NCBI GenBank assembly: GCA_029168955.1 | Contig: JAPDOI010000417.1 | Location: 186,001 to 250,000 of the forward strand | Length of the DNA: 64,000 nt | DNA from: Aplectana chamaeleonis | Lineage: Eukaryota; Nematoda; Chromadorea; Rhabditida; Cosmocercidae | Direction: 5' to 3' | In this document: positions 11,371-21,600 of the stretch, piece after piece | Layout of the letters: the number at the start of each line of letters is the position of its first letter | Position numbering within the stretch: position 1 is the stretch's first letter | The notes under the pieces: model-generated | What the model saw: only the letters and a program-made list of their open reading frames with translations | Database searches by the model: none | What the model was told of the DNA's origin: nothing | Made by a program: the position numbers and the translations under genes

Positions 11371-12112
11371 TGAGTATCTCAGGCAAACCATCGCTCCGAG
11401 CGGTACCGGAGAGCTACTCGAGCGGTGCTGCCTCTCCGCTCCGAGCGAAAATTAGCCATCTACTCGGGCCACAGCAGTCGCTCTCCGGGCCACAGCAGTA
11501 TCGCTCGGAGCGATCTCCGGTCCCAACCGGCACTGCGGTCTCTGTTCGGGCGATTTTCAAAAATTTCCCAATTCCTAATATTTTCTTTATTTCCGCCTCT
11601 TCTGGAGAGGATTAAGCCTGTTAAGAGGATAAGGTACCTGTTACAGCCTGTGGGTCAGGAGGTTAATCCTGCCACAGGCCGCAACAAGGATACCACCCCA
11701 GCATGATCCGCAATGAGGAAGCCTTCCCCACCGCGGCCCATGGAGGATCCCCTCGGCCGCCAAAAATTGTCATCCTGAGAGTGATCCGAGGTCACCTCTC
11801 AAGAGTGGCCTCGAAAGGCCAACTACCCGTCTACACGAGGCGAGGCGCCTTTTATACCCGCAGGATTGGTTGTTCTTTGAGTGATAACGTGGCTCGCACG
11901 TTATCACTCAAAGAACAGCCAATCCCGCGTCTCTCTATCTCTGGCGATGGCACCGCTGTGGCTCCGAGAGCGACCGGAGAGCGACCGAGGGGCGAACTGG
12001 CACCGGACAGGGACCGCGGTGCCAGTTGGCCCCTCGTCCGCTGTCCGGGCGATGACGTCATAATTGGGAGGAGCCGGTCCCGCTCGGAGCGATGGTTTGC
12101 CTGAGATTGTGT
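11371..12112. mobile_element. Foldback element G, about 740 bp, with inner hairpin
   Basis: The termini ('tgagtatctcaggcaaaccatcgctcc' and its inverse at 12080-12112) form inverted repeats. An inner hairpin near 11862-11930 has arms of about 28 bases around the word TTTGAGTGATAACG. GC-rich 'gctcggagcga' words recur. No gene. Confidence 0.7.
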
Positions 12113-13024
12113 TGAGGAATGATTCCCCGCGTTTTTTTAATCGCAATTTTCGCACTAAATTTCAAGAATTCTGATAACATGTTGTAGCTCGTTAGAAAAC
12201 GAATTATTTGATCTACAAAATGCATTGTGTGGTTGATATTTTCGAAAATGAAATGCTATCGATTTCTGATTGACAAAGCGCAAAACTGCTCCCGCCGTTT
12301 AGAAAAAATGTATCTTCTGACGTATTGCAGCGAATACACCAAATTCGACGCAGGGGACAGGACAGGATTGTTTTAATGGGTTTCTTCGCTATTATCTTGT
12401 ACCCCAAGGATTGTCTGCATGAAAACATAAAAAATAATACACATTTTATTGTGCATACAATGCCTTTTGCACGAATCTAAGCTCCGTTTATCGATTTTTG
12501 ATAACTTACCGTAGTTTAATCAGTGTATCGGATTTGGCTCAAAGTTTCTCAGCGGTGTTTATGCGAGGTGGTGTATACGAATTCGATGAACCCTCTAAAT
12601 GACATGTTACCCACCATGACCAACAGTCCATGGCAACGGAAAAAAGCAGGGGTGCGGTTGCGGCCAACACACTAACAAGGGACCACTTCGAACATAAAAT
12701 GGAGTTTTGAAAAACGGTCTTTTGAGGGTTGTAGAAGAGTTAAAAAGAAACAATTTGAGATTTTAAAATTCCACTCAGTCCTCACGGGTAGATCAAAAAC
12801 GATCAAAAAAGGAAAGAAACCAGAATGTTGGATTGGGAGGACGTAGCACAAATGTGAGCTATACAGTGGCCTTGAAATCATCTGAAAAGGTTCTCCTAAA
12901 AGTTTGAAGATGAAATCTAGCTAGGTTCTCGAGTTATGACTTGTTCATTGATCCCCTGAACAATGCTCGTTGCATTCAAAACACCGATCACTGCAATGTG
13001 ATAGTCGGGGTGAGCTAACAGCAC
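12113..13024. other. Intergenic with degraded repeats, no gene
   Basis: E-like words occur at 12440-12640. A segment at 12680-12806 ('ggagttttgaaaaacggtctttt...') is found inverted at 14350-14480 and again forward at about 15115-15225. No coding region recognised. Confidence 0.5.
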
Positions 13025-13092
13025 ACCGTGGCTCAGTCGGTTAGGCGTTGGATTACGAAGGAATTGAAAAATGGTTCGAATACTGTGGGATC
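13025..13092 (+). repeat. tRNA-derived fragment
   Basis: There is an A-box-like TGGCTCAGTCGG (13029-13040) and a B-box-like GGTTCGAATAC (13073-13083) at tRNA spacing. The T stem does not pair well and no anticodon arm can be folded, so this is a tRNA-derived relic rather than a gene. Confidence 0.4.
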
Positions 13093-13599
13093 ATTGCTGC
13101 ATTATGGCTGGTAGTATTGACATTTCTATGTGTTCACCTTACTTATTTTGAGTTTTAACAGTGTCTCTTGTTTTTTATACCTCTTTTCTTATATTGCGGA
13201 AGTAACGTGATATAAACGGAGAACGGTTCACATCAATGTTAGAAACTATAGAAATTAGGAGGTTTCGACAATTGCTAGAATATCAAGAATACCCTTACCC
13301 TTCTCCCCCACATATGTTAGAGAAAAACCGTCCTTAATTCGGAGAAACACTTTAGGGGACTTCTTTTGATATATGACGCTGGGAAAAAGTTCGGACAAAA
13401 TGAAACTTCGTGGACTTTTTCCTTGATCAATGATCAATCTTATTAGAAATAATTGTTGTAAACAGAAGTGGGTTTACCTAAACTACAAAATCCATTGAAG
13501 CAACCTAATACTTTAGCGCATGGCTCGAAGACTCAAGAAAAGTGTTTCGTTATCAATTCCAAAATTTGGAGTAGAACAGAACCACTCTTTTAAAACTAC

Positions 13600-14345
13600 T
13601 TTTATTCAGCCTGGCCATTCTGGTTTAAATGTACTTTTCTGGTGCCATTTGGACGTAGAATCCGAGTATGCTCTCCGCAGCTTCTCTGAAAAATAGAGAA
13701 GCTTTTATAAAAAGAAGTTATAGTCGTTTTTTAAAGCCTCGCGACAAGGCAAGGGTACCCATCAAGGAAGTTTTAGGGTGGTTCAAAGAAATTTTTCGGA
13801 TTCGGCTCAAAACTTGTATGTAGCGGTAATCTAGGATGCTGAACACGAATCTAGAGATCGTTTTCCGAAATTCTGAGGTTTACTGTAGTTTACGGTAGTT
13901 GTCACGACATAGAGGGCCTAAACCTACTTTAATATTTTGAAAATTGACAAATGAACCTCAAATTCTTATTCAGCACCCCAAATAACCCCCGTTCAGAAAT
14001 TTTGAGTCAAATCTGAGACTTTGACCCAACTACCGTATACCCACCGTAATCTACCGTAATCTGTCGAAAATCGATAAACTAACCTCAGATTCGTTATGAG
14101 CACTTTAAATAACCTCCGAAAGCGAAGTTTGAGTCCTAAATTTTTCTCGACCTTTGGAGCCCCATGAGGTAAGAAGCTCAAGGCCATTTTTGGGGGTTCA
14201 GAGGTCGAAATTTTTTTTTCGCCCAAACTCAGCCCCAGGGGGTAATTTGGGACGCTGAACACGAATTTGGGGTCCGTTTCCTGTTTTTTAGCGGATTTCG
14301 TCAGGTTAGGGTGCATTGATAGACATTTTACCTGCCGCAACCCAT
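13600..14345. repeat. Foldback repeat E, copy e (degraded)
   Basis: The E left-end words 'ggccattctggtttaaatgtacttttct' are followed by E interior ('gcaccccaaataacccccg', 'ctaccgtatacccaccgtaatctaccg'). The right terminus is not clear. A further E fragment lies at 15250-15480. Confidence 0.6.
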
Positions 14346-14349
14346 TGTT

Positions 14350-15240
14350 TTGGTGGTTTTTGATCTACCCGTGAGGACTGAGTGAAATTTTAAAATCTGA
14401 AATTGTTTATTTTTACGCCCTCTACAACTCTCAAAAGACCGTTTTTCAAAAGTCTATTTTATGTTCGAAGGTGTCCCTTGTAAGCATACGGTCGACTCTG
14501 GTTTTATGCCATTTTTCGTGAGTGATCAGCCGAACAGCTGATATTTAAATGGAGGTTTTGGCTCTCCTTCCGTTCTCTCTGGTTTATATTCAACTTTTTG
14601 CCGTTGTGTATTGCGGGTAAAGGCTCTGCTTTAAGCGTAAGGTTTTTTGGATTTTTTGAAATGGCTTTCTCAAATTGGAGGAAAGTCGCTAAAACGATAA
14701 CCGTTTTTTTTTGTGGGATTTTCCCTGAGGTGATAGCAAGGCAAATTTCATGCCATTGTTACATGCTTTAATGATTTAACCGAGCTACGCCCTAATCCAT
14801 CATTCGTAATAGGGTTTCCGACGGATTTCGAGGCGGAAAAAAATCAGAATCGTTTTGTACCTAGAGTATGTTCTCCATTCCATTAGTTTCAACACATAGG
14901 ACTCTCTGACACTTGATTATAATGGTTTCGTTTGTCCCATTCACCCCCAGAGGAGCCCTACTCGTTACAACCAGCGAGGAAAAAACCAGTATGACTAGGA
15001 AAGAAGTAAAAAAAAACAAAAAAACAAGGAGTCATCTTTAAATATCAAAATCAATAACGACATCAAGCAAGCGCCAGAATCGACCGTATACTTATTAGTG
15101 AATGATACCATCACAAACTGGAGTTTTGAAAAATAGTCTAATGTGTGTTGTGGGGAAGGTAAAAAGAAACAATTCGAGGTTTGGTAAATTTCCTTAAGGC
15201 GCTTGGATAGATCAGAAACTGCATTTTTTTGAATGTCCAA
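14350..15240. repeat. Dispersed repeat F2 (inverted and direct copies), no gene
   Basis: 14350-14480 is the inverse of 12680-12806. 15110-15230 is a forward copy. Each is bounded by the phrase 'gatctacccgtgaggactgag' or its inverse. The stretch between (14480-15110) shows no recognisable gene. Confidence 0.55.
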
Positions 15241-15644
15241 AAATTTCTACATTTTCAGCCCAAACTTAGTCTAGGGAGGTTGCTTGGGGCGCTGAACACG
15301 AATATACGGTTCGTTCACAGGCTCATAAAAGATTTATTTGAAAAACGGTAGAAAAAGCACCTTTTGTCTACGGGAACTTACTGTAATCTTCCGAAAAGTT
15401 TTAAGGGAGCTTATATTCGTGTTCAGCGCCCAAAATTATACCCCTAGACAAAGTTAGGGCTGAAAATGTTAGAACTTCTAAAATTCAAACAAAATACGTT
15501 TTTTGTCTTTTTGATCTACCCAAGTGCATTGAGGAAAGAAATTGGGCAAACATGAAATTGTTTCTTTTCAACACCCCCCCCCCCTACACAATATTCAACA
15601 CATAATTTCCTGAAACTGAAGTTTGCGGTGGGTTCAGCCCCTAG

Positions 15645-16183
15645 CCGAGGTGAGCGGAATTCCGATTTCCGATTCCCCATGGTTTTTGACCTTCCGATTT
15701 CCGTTATCCGATTTCCAAAAGAAAGCTCGAAAATCGGAAAAAATCGGAAATACCGGAGATTCTGGTCAAGTTGCACGTAACATCGCTTCAAGTTACTTGT
15801 GAACTTGAAGTAAGTTGTTGCGTTAAATCTCATGTAACTTGTTCAGAAATTCCTGAGTTGGAGTGCTGCACGCACTGGGAAGTGTGTGGGGCCCAACTGT
15901 GATGCTGGACCCAACTGATTCTGCAATGGTTAGATCAGTCTGAGCGTCACAGTACAAGCCTACAAGAACGCTGCAAAGCGGCGTGGGTGTGCACCTTATT
16001 TAATAAATTAGAAAAGCCCAAGATTCTCGGTAGGAACCGTCACCAGGGGGTTTTAAGAATTTCGCCAAACGCATTTCCGATTTCCGATGGTTTTTAACGT
16101 TCCGATTTCCGAATTACGATTTCCGAAATTTATAAGGTCGTTCCGATTTCCGCAATTCAGAAAAAAATTTCCGCTCATCCCTG
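15645..16183. mobile_element. hAT-6, 539-bp hAT MITE
   Basis: The right end CCGCTCATCCCTG is intact. The left end CCGAGGTGAGCGG has decayed. The flanks GCCCCTAG (15637-15644) and GTCCCTAG (16184-16191) match at 7 of 8 bases, fitting a hAT target duplication. Both subterminal regions are made of the word TTCCGATT. A similar left end lies alone near 21376. Confidence 0.7.
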
Positions 16184-16191
16184 GTCCCTAG

Positions 16192-16938
16192 TTAGTGTGT
16201 CGATCGCAACCGCACCACAGCCTTTTTCCGTTGCCGTGGACTATAAAGTTCTCCAGATTCGTTCACAGCACATTAAATAACACCCCAACACAAGTACTGA
16301 GCCAAAACAGACACTCATTTTTCAAAGCATTCCAAAAATTGAATAATGGATGCCTTTGTGAATCGTTTTCGCAGAAGCGTTTAGCGCACTAGAGACTTCT
16401 CTCGTTAGTCATTTCAAGGTTTTTGAACATGGATCATTTATACACAAGAATAGACAGCAACAAAACCCATAGCATGATATTTTAAGACATCGGCGTATGC
16501 GTGAAACAAGATCTAGTTAGCGCTAGTATCTATAGAGAAAGGGCTTCGGAATGTTCATTCCTGTAACATTATCAATAGAAAAAACGGCTCATCATCAAGT
16601 TTTGTTGCAAGATCCGCATGCCAATTTTAGTAGGTTACATTTTAAGAGTCGCGGTTGTCACAAACCGGTTCCACAGAATCCTCAGACTCATTCTGCCAAT
16701 TTTCACGCTGAACAATTTCTCTGCAAATTATTTGCGCTTATTGTGGGTAAACCAGTTCTCCTACTAGCAAATCGGAATCTATTGATTTCAAATCAAATAG
16801 AGCTAGATGAATTCACTTACAAAAAAAGAGGGCGCTCAAAACAGCGCTGCAACAATTTTTAAACCCAGCAAATTCGCCGAATTTCGCCAAGGCCGCTTGT
16901 CTTCTAAGGTATGCTACCCTACAAAACGTTTCCACTGA
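16192..16938. other. Upstream region of the proline-rich gene, nothing assigned
   Basis: No recognised repeat. A 103-codon frame (16551-16862) has no recognisable domain. The segment directly before 16939 may hold a promoter or 5' leader, but no motif can be called with confidence. Confidence 0.35.
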
Positions 16939-17056
16939 ATGTTTCAGTTCTCATCACTTACCACATCAACAATATGGCTGTTTACTTTTGTCACCTGTTG
17001 TGTCAATATAACCTTCAGCCAGCCACCTATGGATTACCCTGACATGGAACCACCAC
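16939..17056 (+). CDS. Proline-rich gene, exon 1 (signal peptide)
   Basis: It has 39 codons plus one base and encodes the hydrophobic leader. The donor is CCACCAC/GTATGT. Confidence 0.55.
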
Positions 17057-17578
17057 GTATGTTTTTTGGGTTTTGTTCCAGAGAACCCACCGCGCCTTCG
17101 CAGACAGCCGGCGCGACGTCGCGTTAGCCGCGCGACGTCTTGCGTAGCCGCGGTAGAATCTCAAAGTCACTGCCAGAACATTCTTCAATCCTAATCTGTT
17201 TTCCTAGGTCATCATTGGCGTCCACCTTGGCGAAGACGGTGGTTTCATCGTCCACCTTGGGGACCACCCCCTCCACCCTGGGGACCACCTCCACCACCTC
17301 CGGGCCCACCACCACCAGGTCCACCCCCGCCTTGGGGACCACCTCCACCCTGGTTACCCCCTCCCCCTTGGGGACCACCTCCCCCTCCTCCTCCTCCCGG
17401 CCACCCCCCCCCCCCCCCGCCTCCACCACCACCACCACCACCACCACCACCTCCTCCTCCTGCTCCTGTTACGTCTCCTCCACCATTATTCAACAGCCCA
17501 CAGATTCAAAGAGTTGGTCTTATCTTATTGTCAATTTTTGCAATACTAAGAATCACCCAAAAATATTCGCCAAATTAG
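16939..17578 (+). CDS. Small secreted proline/tryptophan-rich protein (two exons, 162 aa)
   Basis: Exon 1 (16939-17056) and exon 2 (17208-17578) join in phase across a 151-bp intron with a GTATGT donor and TTTTCCTAG acceptor. Residues 1-27 look like a signal peptide (hydrophobic WLFTFVTCCVNITF, then SQ). After MDYPDMEPPR comes a basic patch (HHWRPPWRRRWFHR). Then about 75 residues of Pro with regularly placed Trp-Gly (PPWGPPPP units) run into a poly-Pro tract. The end (VGLILLSIFAILRI) is hydrophobic and could be a membrane anchor, or could mean the true splice pattern differs there. The Trp-Gly periodicity is kept only in this frame, which argues for coding. An acceptor-like TTTCAG overlaps the start codon, so a trans-splice site or an upstream exon is possible. 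It could also be the 5' end of the astacin gene downstream. Function unknown; a matrix or cuticle role is only inferred. Confidence 0.55.
17208..17578 (+). CDS. Proline-rich gene, exon 2
   Basis: Begins after TTTTCCTAG. The split codon C+GT restores the proline frame, and the frame stays open to TAG at 17576-17578. It includes a C16-17 homopolymer (about 17402-17418) and a CCA microsatellite, so frame and length may be polymorphic or misassembled. Confidence 0.55.
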
Positions 17579-17764
17579 GTGGTAACCAGTCTAAACACTC
17601 GCACAACTGCATTCTCAAGGCCAGGACAGAACTACGAGAATGTGATAACAATTCTAAAGCGGCACATGGAAAGGAAATCAGGAATTCAATTTGTGAGCTC
17701 GGTTTTCATTCCATACAAATTGGTATTTTTCCGTGCTTTGATATGTAATGTTATAATATACATA

Positions 17765-18233
17765 TTAAAGGCACTGTTTACGATGAATATCATATTCAAG
17801 TTTGATTCACAAATGGGGTTGTTTGGTCGTGAGTTGACGAATAATGAAGAAAAAGCAAAGAATAAGCTAAAATAGTGGTTTCTAACGTACGTACAGGTTC
17901 AGGGCGCGGACCAGCTTACGCGCCCTGCTAGTTTCGGCGAGCGCGCGCTAATCGTGGAATGTGCGCGAATCGATCAAACAGTACGTGACGGAGTTTCTTG
18001 GTATATTTCCATCAAAAACGTCGGCGGCGCCACAAGCTCGCTACAACGCGGGGGGGGACAGGGCGGGCTAAGCAGGGAGTACTGAACTAACGAAATTTTC
18101 ACACAACGACCATTTTTATTGATTTCTGGCTAATTCTCGCTGCTTTCTTCGACCCTATCCCCTCCAGCATCTGCCAATGTAGTGTTTCACACTTAAAACT
18201 CAAGAACGGGATTGACCGTGAACAGTTCTTTCG
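17765..18233. mobile_element. TTAA-type MITE, family A (A-3)
   Basis: TTAA (17765-17768) is followed by AGGCACTGTTTACGATGAAT. The right end is decayed (GTGAACAGTTCTTTCGA). The interior matches A-2 at 7.3-7.8 kb. Confidence 0.7.
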
Positions 18234-18601
18234 AGTAATGTAGCAGTTATATAAGTTCTGCGTTATGTCCGGTCATTACACATGTTTTGTTACAACGGCT
18301 CATTTCATGTCGTATCAGGTTTTTTCAGGTCATGTCAGGTTATGATAAGTCATTATCACATGATGCATGTTACAATACTCCACGCAGGCATTCTGTGAAT
18401 TGGTCAAATGAGACAGTTTTACTCGGGCGCCTGCGGTCAGGGTGCGGCCCATATTGATCTGTTAAATCGCAGGGTCGCATCGCGACCGCTCGCGTTCGAT
18501 TACTTAGACAGTACTAAATAGACAGTTACAAATCACGGAATCAGGCGTATCAGAGATGTATGTATATGTATGCAAAGCAACGTCCAAAATAAAATTTTCA
18601 G

Positions 18602-18664
18602 GATCCCGGAAGACTCACGATTCCTCCATCAGGCTTACACAATGAGCTCAGCGCCAACCAAAAG
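18602..18664 (+). CDS. Astacin exon, prodomain (tentative)
   Basis: It lies between AATTTTCAG and AAG/GTATGT and has 21 codons ([20 protein letters not shown]...). Phase 0 at its end fits the next exon. A real prodomain exon is plausible but not proven. Confidence 0.5.
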
Positions 18665-21600
18665 GTATGTATACACAGTCCTTGTCACAACGAAATTCCC
18701 ATGATTCATCACGGCGCGCAAGCACAATCACGCTTTCCCCTCCATCTCCTTTCAACTCTCTTGCTTCCTTCGCTCTGCACATGCACGCAAAAGCAACTAT
18801 GGGAATTTCGCTTTGACACAGACTGTATATACACGTCGAAAGCAAATCGGTAATTTTTTTGCAAACTTTTTTCCAGACAGCCGGAGTAATGTATGAAGTT
18901 GACATGGCCTTAACTCTACAACAGGCTTCTCAAGTAATCTCTGACCGACGTCGGAAACGGAAAGTAGTGACGAACGTCGCTTTGAGATGGCCTACTACGA
19001 CCATTGCCTACAGATTCGCAATAAACGATGGTGAGTTAAAATTTTTTTGATGAAATTCAGAATATAAGATTCTCTTGAGACAAGGATTTTCTTTAATTGA
19101 ACAATATTTGATTATGTGTACTTGCCTTTCAAAAAAGAGTCCGCATAAGAGGAATGCGTGCACACCTGCCCCTCAGACCGGTTTCACACTATACTTGTTC
19201 CCAATGAAATTCTTTTCGAACATCCGACTTTTCGACTATAGTCGGATATCAGACTTTTTCGAATATTCGACTTTTCGCCTGTAGTCGGATATCGGACTTT
19301 TTCGAATATTCGACTTTTCCACTATAGTCGGATATCGGACTTTTTCGAATACTCGACTTTTTGACTGTAGTCGGATATCACTCTTTTCCGAATATTCGAC
19401 TTTTCGACTATAGTCGGATATCGCACTTTTTCGAATATTCGACTTTTCGACTATACTCGGATATCGCGCTTCTTCGAATATCCGACTCTTCGAATAAAAA
19501 GTCGACTTTTTTATCCGACTGAAACAGTCGGATACTCATCCGATTATTCGATTCGGAACAAGTATAGTTCACACTGCCCTCGACGCGCGACGATCGATAC
19601 TCACCATGGCATTGGTGAGTATCGATCGTCGCGCGTCGGTTCGTATTTAGGGCCGGGATCATACTTCCCGCGACCAGCGACAGCGAAAGTGCATATCAGG
19701 CATATCGATTTTTGGTCGATATTAATTGTAAACATTGCGTCTCACCGCTCGTCGCTGGAAGTATAATCCCAGCCTAAAGCATGTCATCGCGTTGCTCCGC
19801 GACGGAAGTATGATCCCGGCCTCACGCGCTGCGGAAGCGTCGCGTGTGACTATTTTGAATATTTCAGCCGCCTGGCAATCGATGATTCGATCGACGCTGG
19901 CGAAATTTAGTCGAAATACATGTCTGCGATTTGCTGAAAATGGTGCTGCCCGTGATTACATCATATTTAACAGAGGCGAAGGGTAATCAAAACTTATACA
20001 AAATAGTGATTTTAATTAATCCATTCCCATGCACACCACTTCAGATGCTATTCATGCGTAGGAAGACTTGGAGGCGCACAGGAAATATCCATTGGCTATG
20101 GCTGTGAAACTGTAAGCTGGGCAAAATAAGGAAAACTTCTTTTTTTTCAATTTTTCAGTTGATAAATATGACTTCAGGAAGGAATAATAAGTCATGAACT
20201 CGGTCATTCACTAGGATTCTGGCATGAACAAGCTCGACCGGACCGAGATTACCACGTTATGTAGGTTCATGAAGATAAGGAAAAGCTTAAAATGACCGGA
20301 ATTTATTTTTTGAAAAATTCTTGCAGCGTATATCCGAAAAACGCCGTTCCTGGTACTGAAGGACAATTCGACAAACATACGGTCGCTGAATCGACTGATT
20401 ACGGTATAGCCTACGACTACGGTAGCGTAATGCACTACGATAACATTGTAGGTGATTTTCAAGTCCTTAGCCCCATCCTGATCAGTCAAAAAACAATAAG
20501 GCGTCATTATATAAGGTTGTCCGATAAGTTCTTGCCGTTTTTTTAATTTTTTTTTAAATTTTGAGTGGAGATGTTCTGCTACTGTTGATTTATTGGATCC
20601 TATACGCTCTGCCAATTCTCTGGTTGTTTGACGCGCGTCTTCGTGCAGAAGTTGATCCAAACGCTCTTCATCAAACTCACTTGGTCGCCCGGAACGAGAT
20701 GCGTCCTTGAGGTCGAAATCGCCACTTTTGAACTTCGCAAACCAATATCGAGCAGTTCTTTCAGCTATGGCACCCTCTCCGTATACGGCACAAATCTCTC
20801 TAGCAGCTTCCGTGGCTTTGGCACCTCGGTTAAACGCAAAAAGTAGATGGTGTCGAAAATGCTCGTTTTTGTCGACTTGACACTCCATTTAAATGCTCTA
20901 AGAATTAACAAAAACTAATCGAAACAAAAAAACCAAATAGACTTTCTTGTAGAGCGGAAAATTCTCTTTCGAATAACACAAAACATTGTACCAAAAAATT
21001 TCATTTCGATCGCTAGTTTTTTAATTTAAAAAAACGGCAAGAACTTATCGGACAACCTAATATTTCACCCACAGGACTTATATGCCGGGATCATACTTCG
21101 CGTGACAGCGACCGTGTATATCAGGCATATCGACTTTCGGCCGCTATTGATGGTAAACATTACATCGCGTCGCTTGTCGCCGGTAGTATGACTCCGACCA
21201 CATATCAGCCACGGGACGACGAGGCGAAGTGCGGTCCTACGATATCGATCACGCGGCGCGGCACGATCGATATCTTGAGTATGCTCCTCACACAACAGTC
21301 TGGCGGCGGGAGTATAAAAGACGCTTGAGACAATATGGCGACTGGACTGTAAGGTTTGGGCAGACACAGCTATCGGGAATGAGCGGAATTCCAATTTCCG
21401 ACAGTTTTTGACTTCATAATTTCAGACTAGATTTCCAAAAAACGCTCGAATATGCGGTCGAAAATTGAAAAAATCTACAAGATTAAAATTTTTTTGAGTT
21501 CTGATGATTTCCGGGGTTCCGATTTCTTAAACTCGCTAATTTTCGAATAAATCAATAATTCGGATATAATATTTTCGACACGCTTCAAATGGGTGCAAAA

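Noticed and set aside
13025..13092. Functional tRNA gene
   Set aside because: A and B boxes are present but the anticodon and T stems do not pair.
17245..17493. Glycine-rich 82-codon minus-strand frame
   Set aside because: It is the antisense of the proline-rich exon. The plus frame has an exon join, a signal peptide and regular Trp-Gly, and explains the sequence better.
19200..19560. Regular repeats that could be taken for a CRISPR array
   Set aside because: There are no unique spacers, the units are AT-rich palindromic words between inverted ends, and the genome is eukaryotic.
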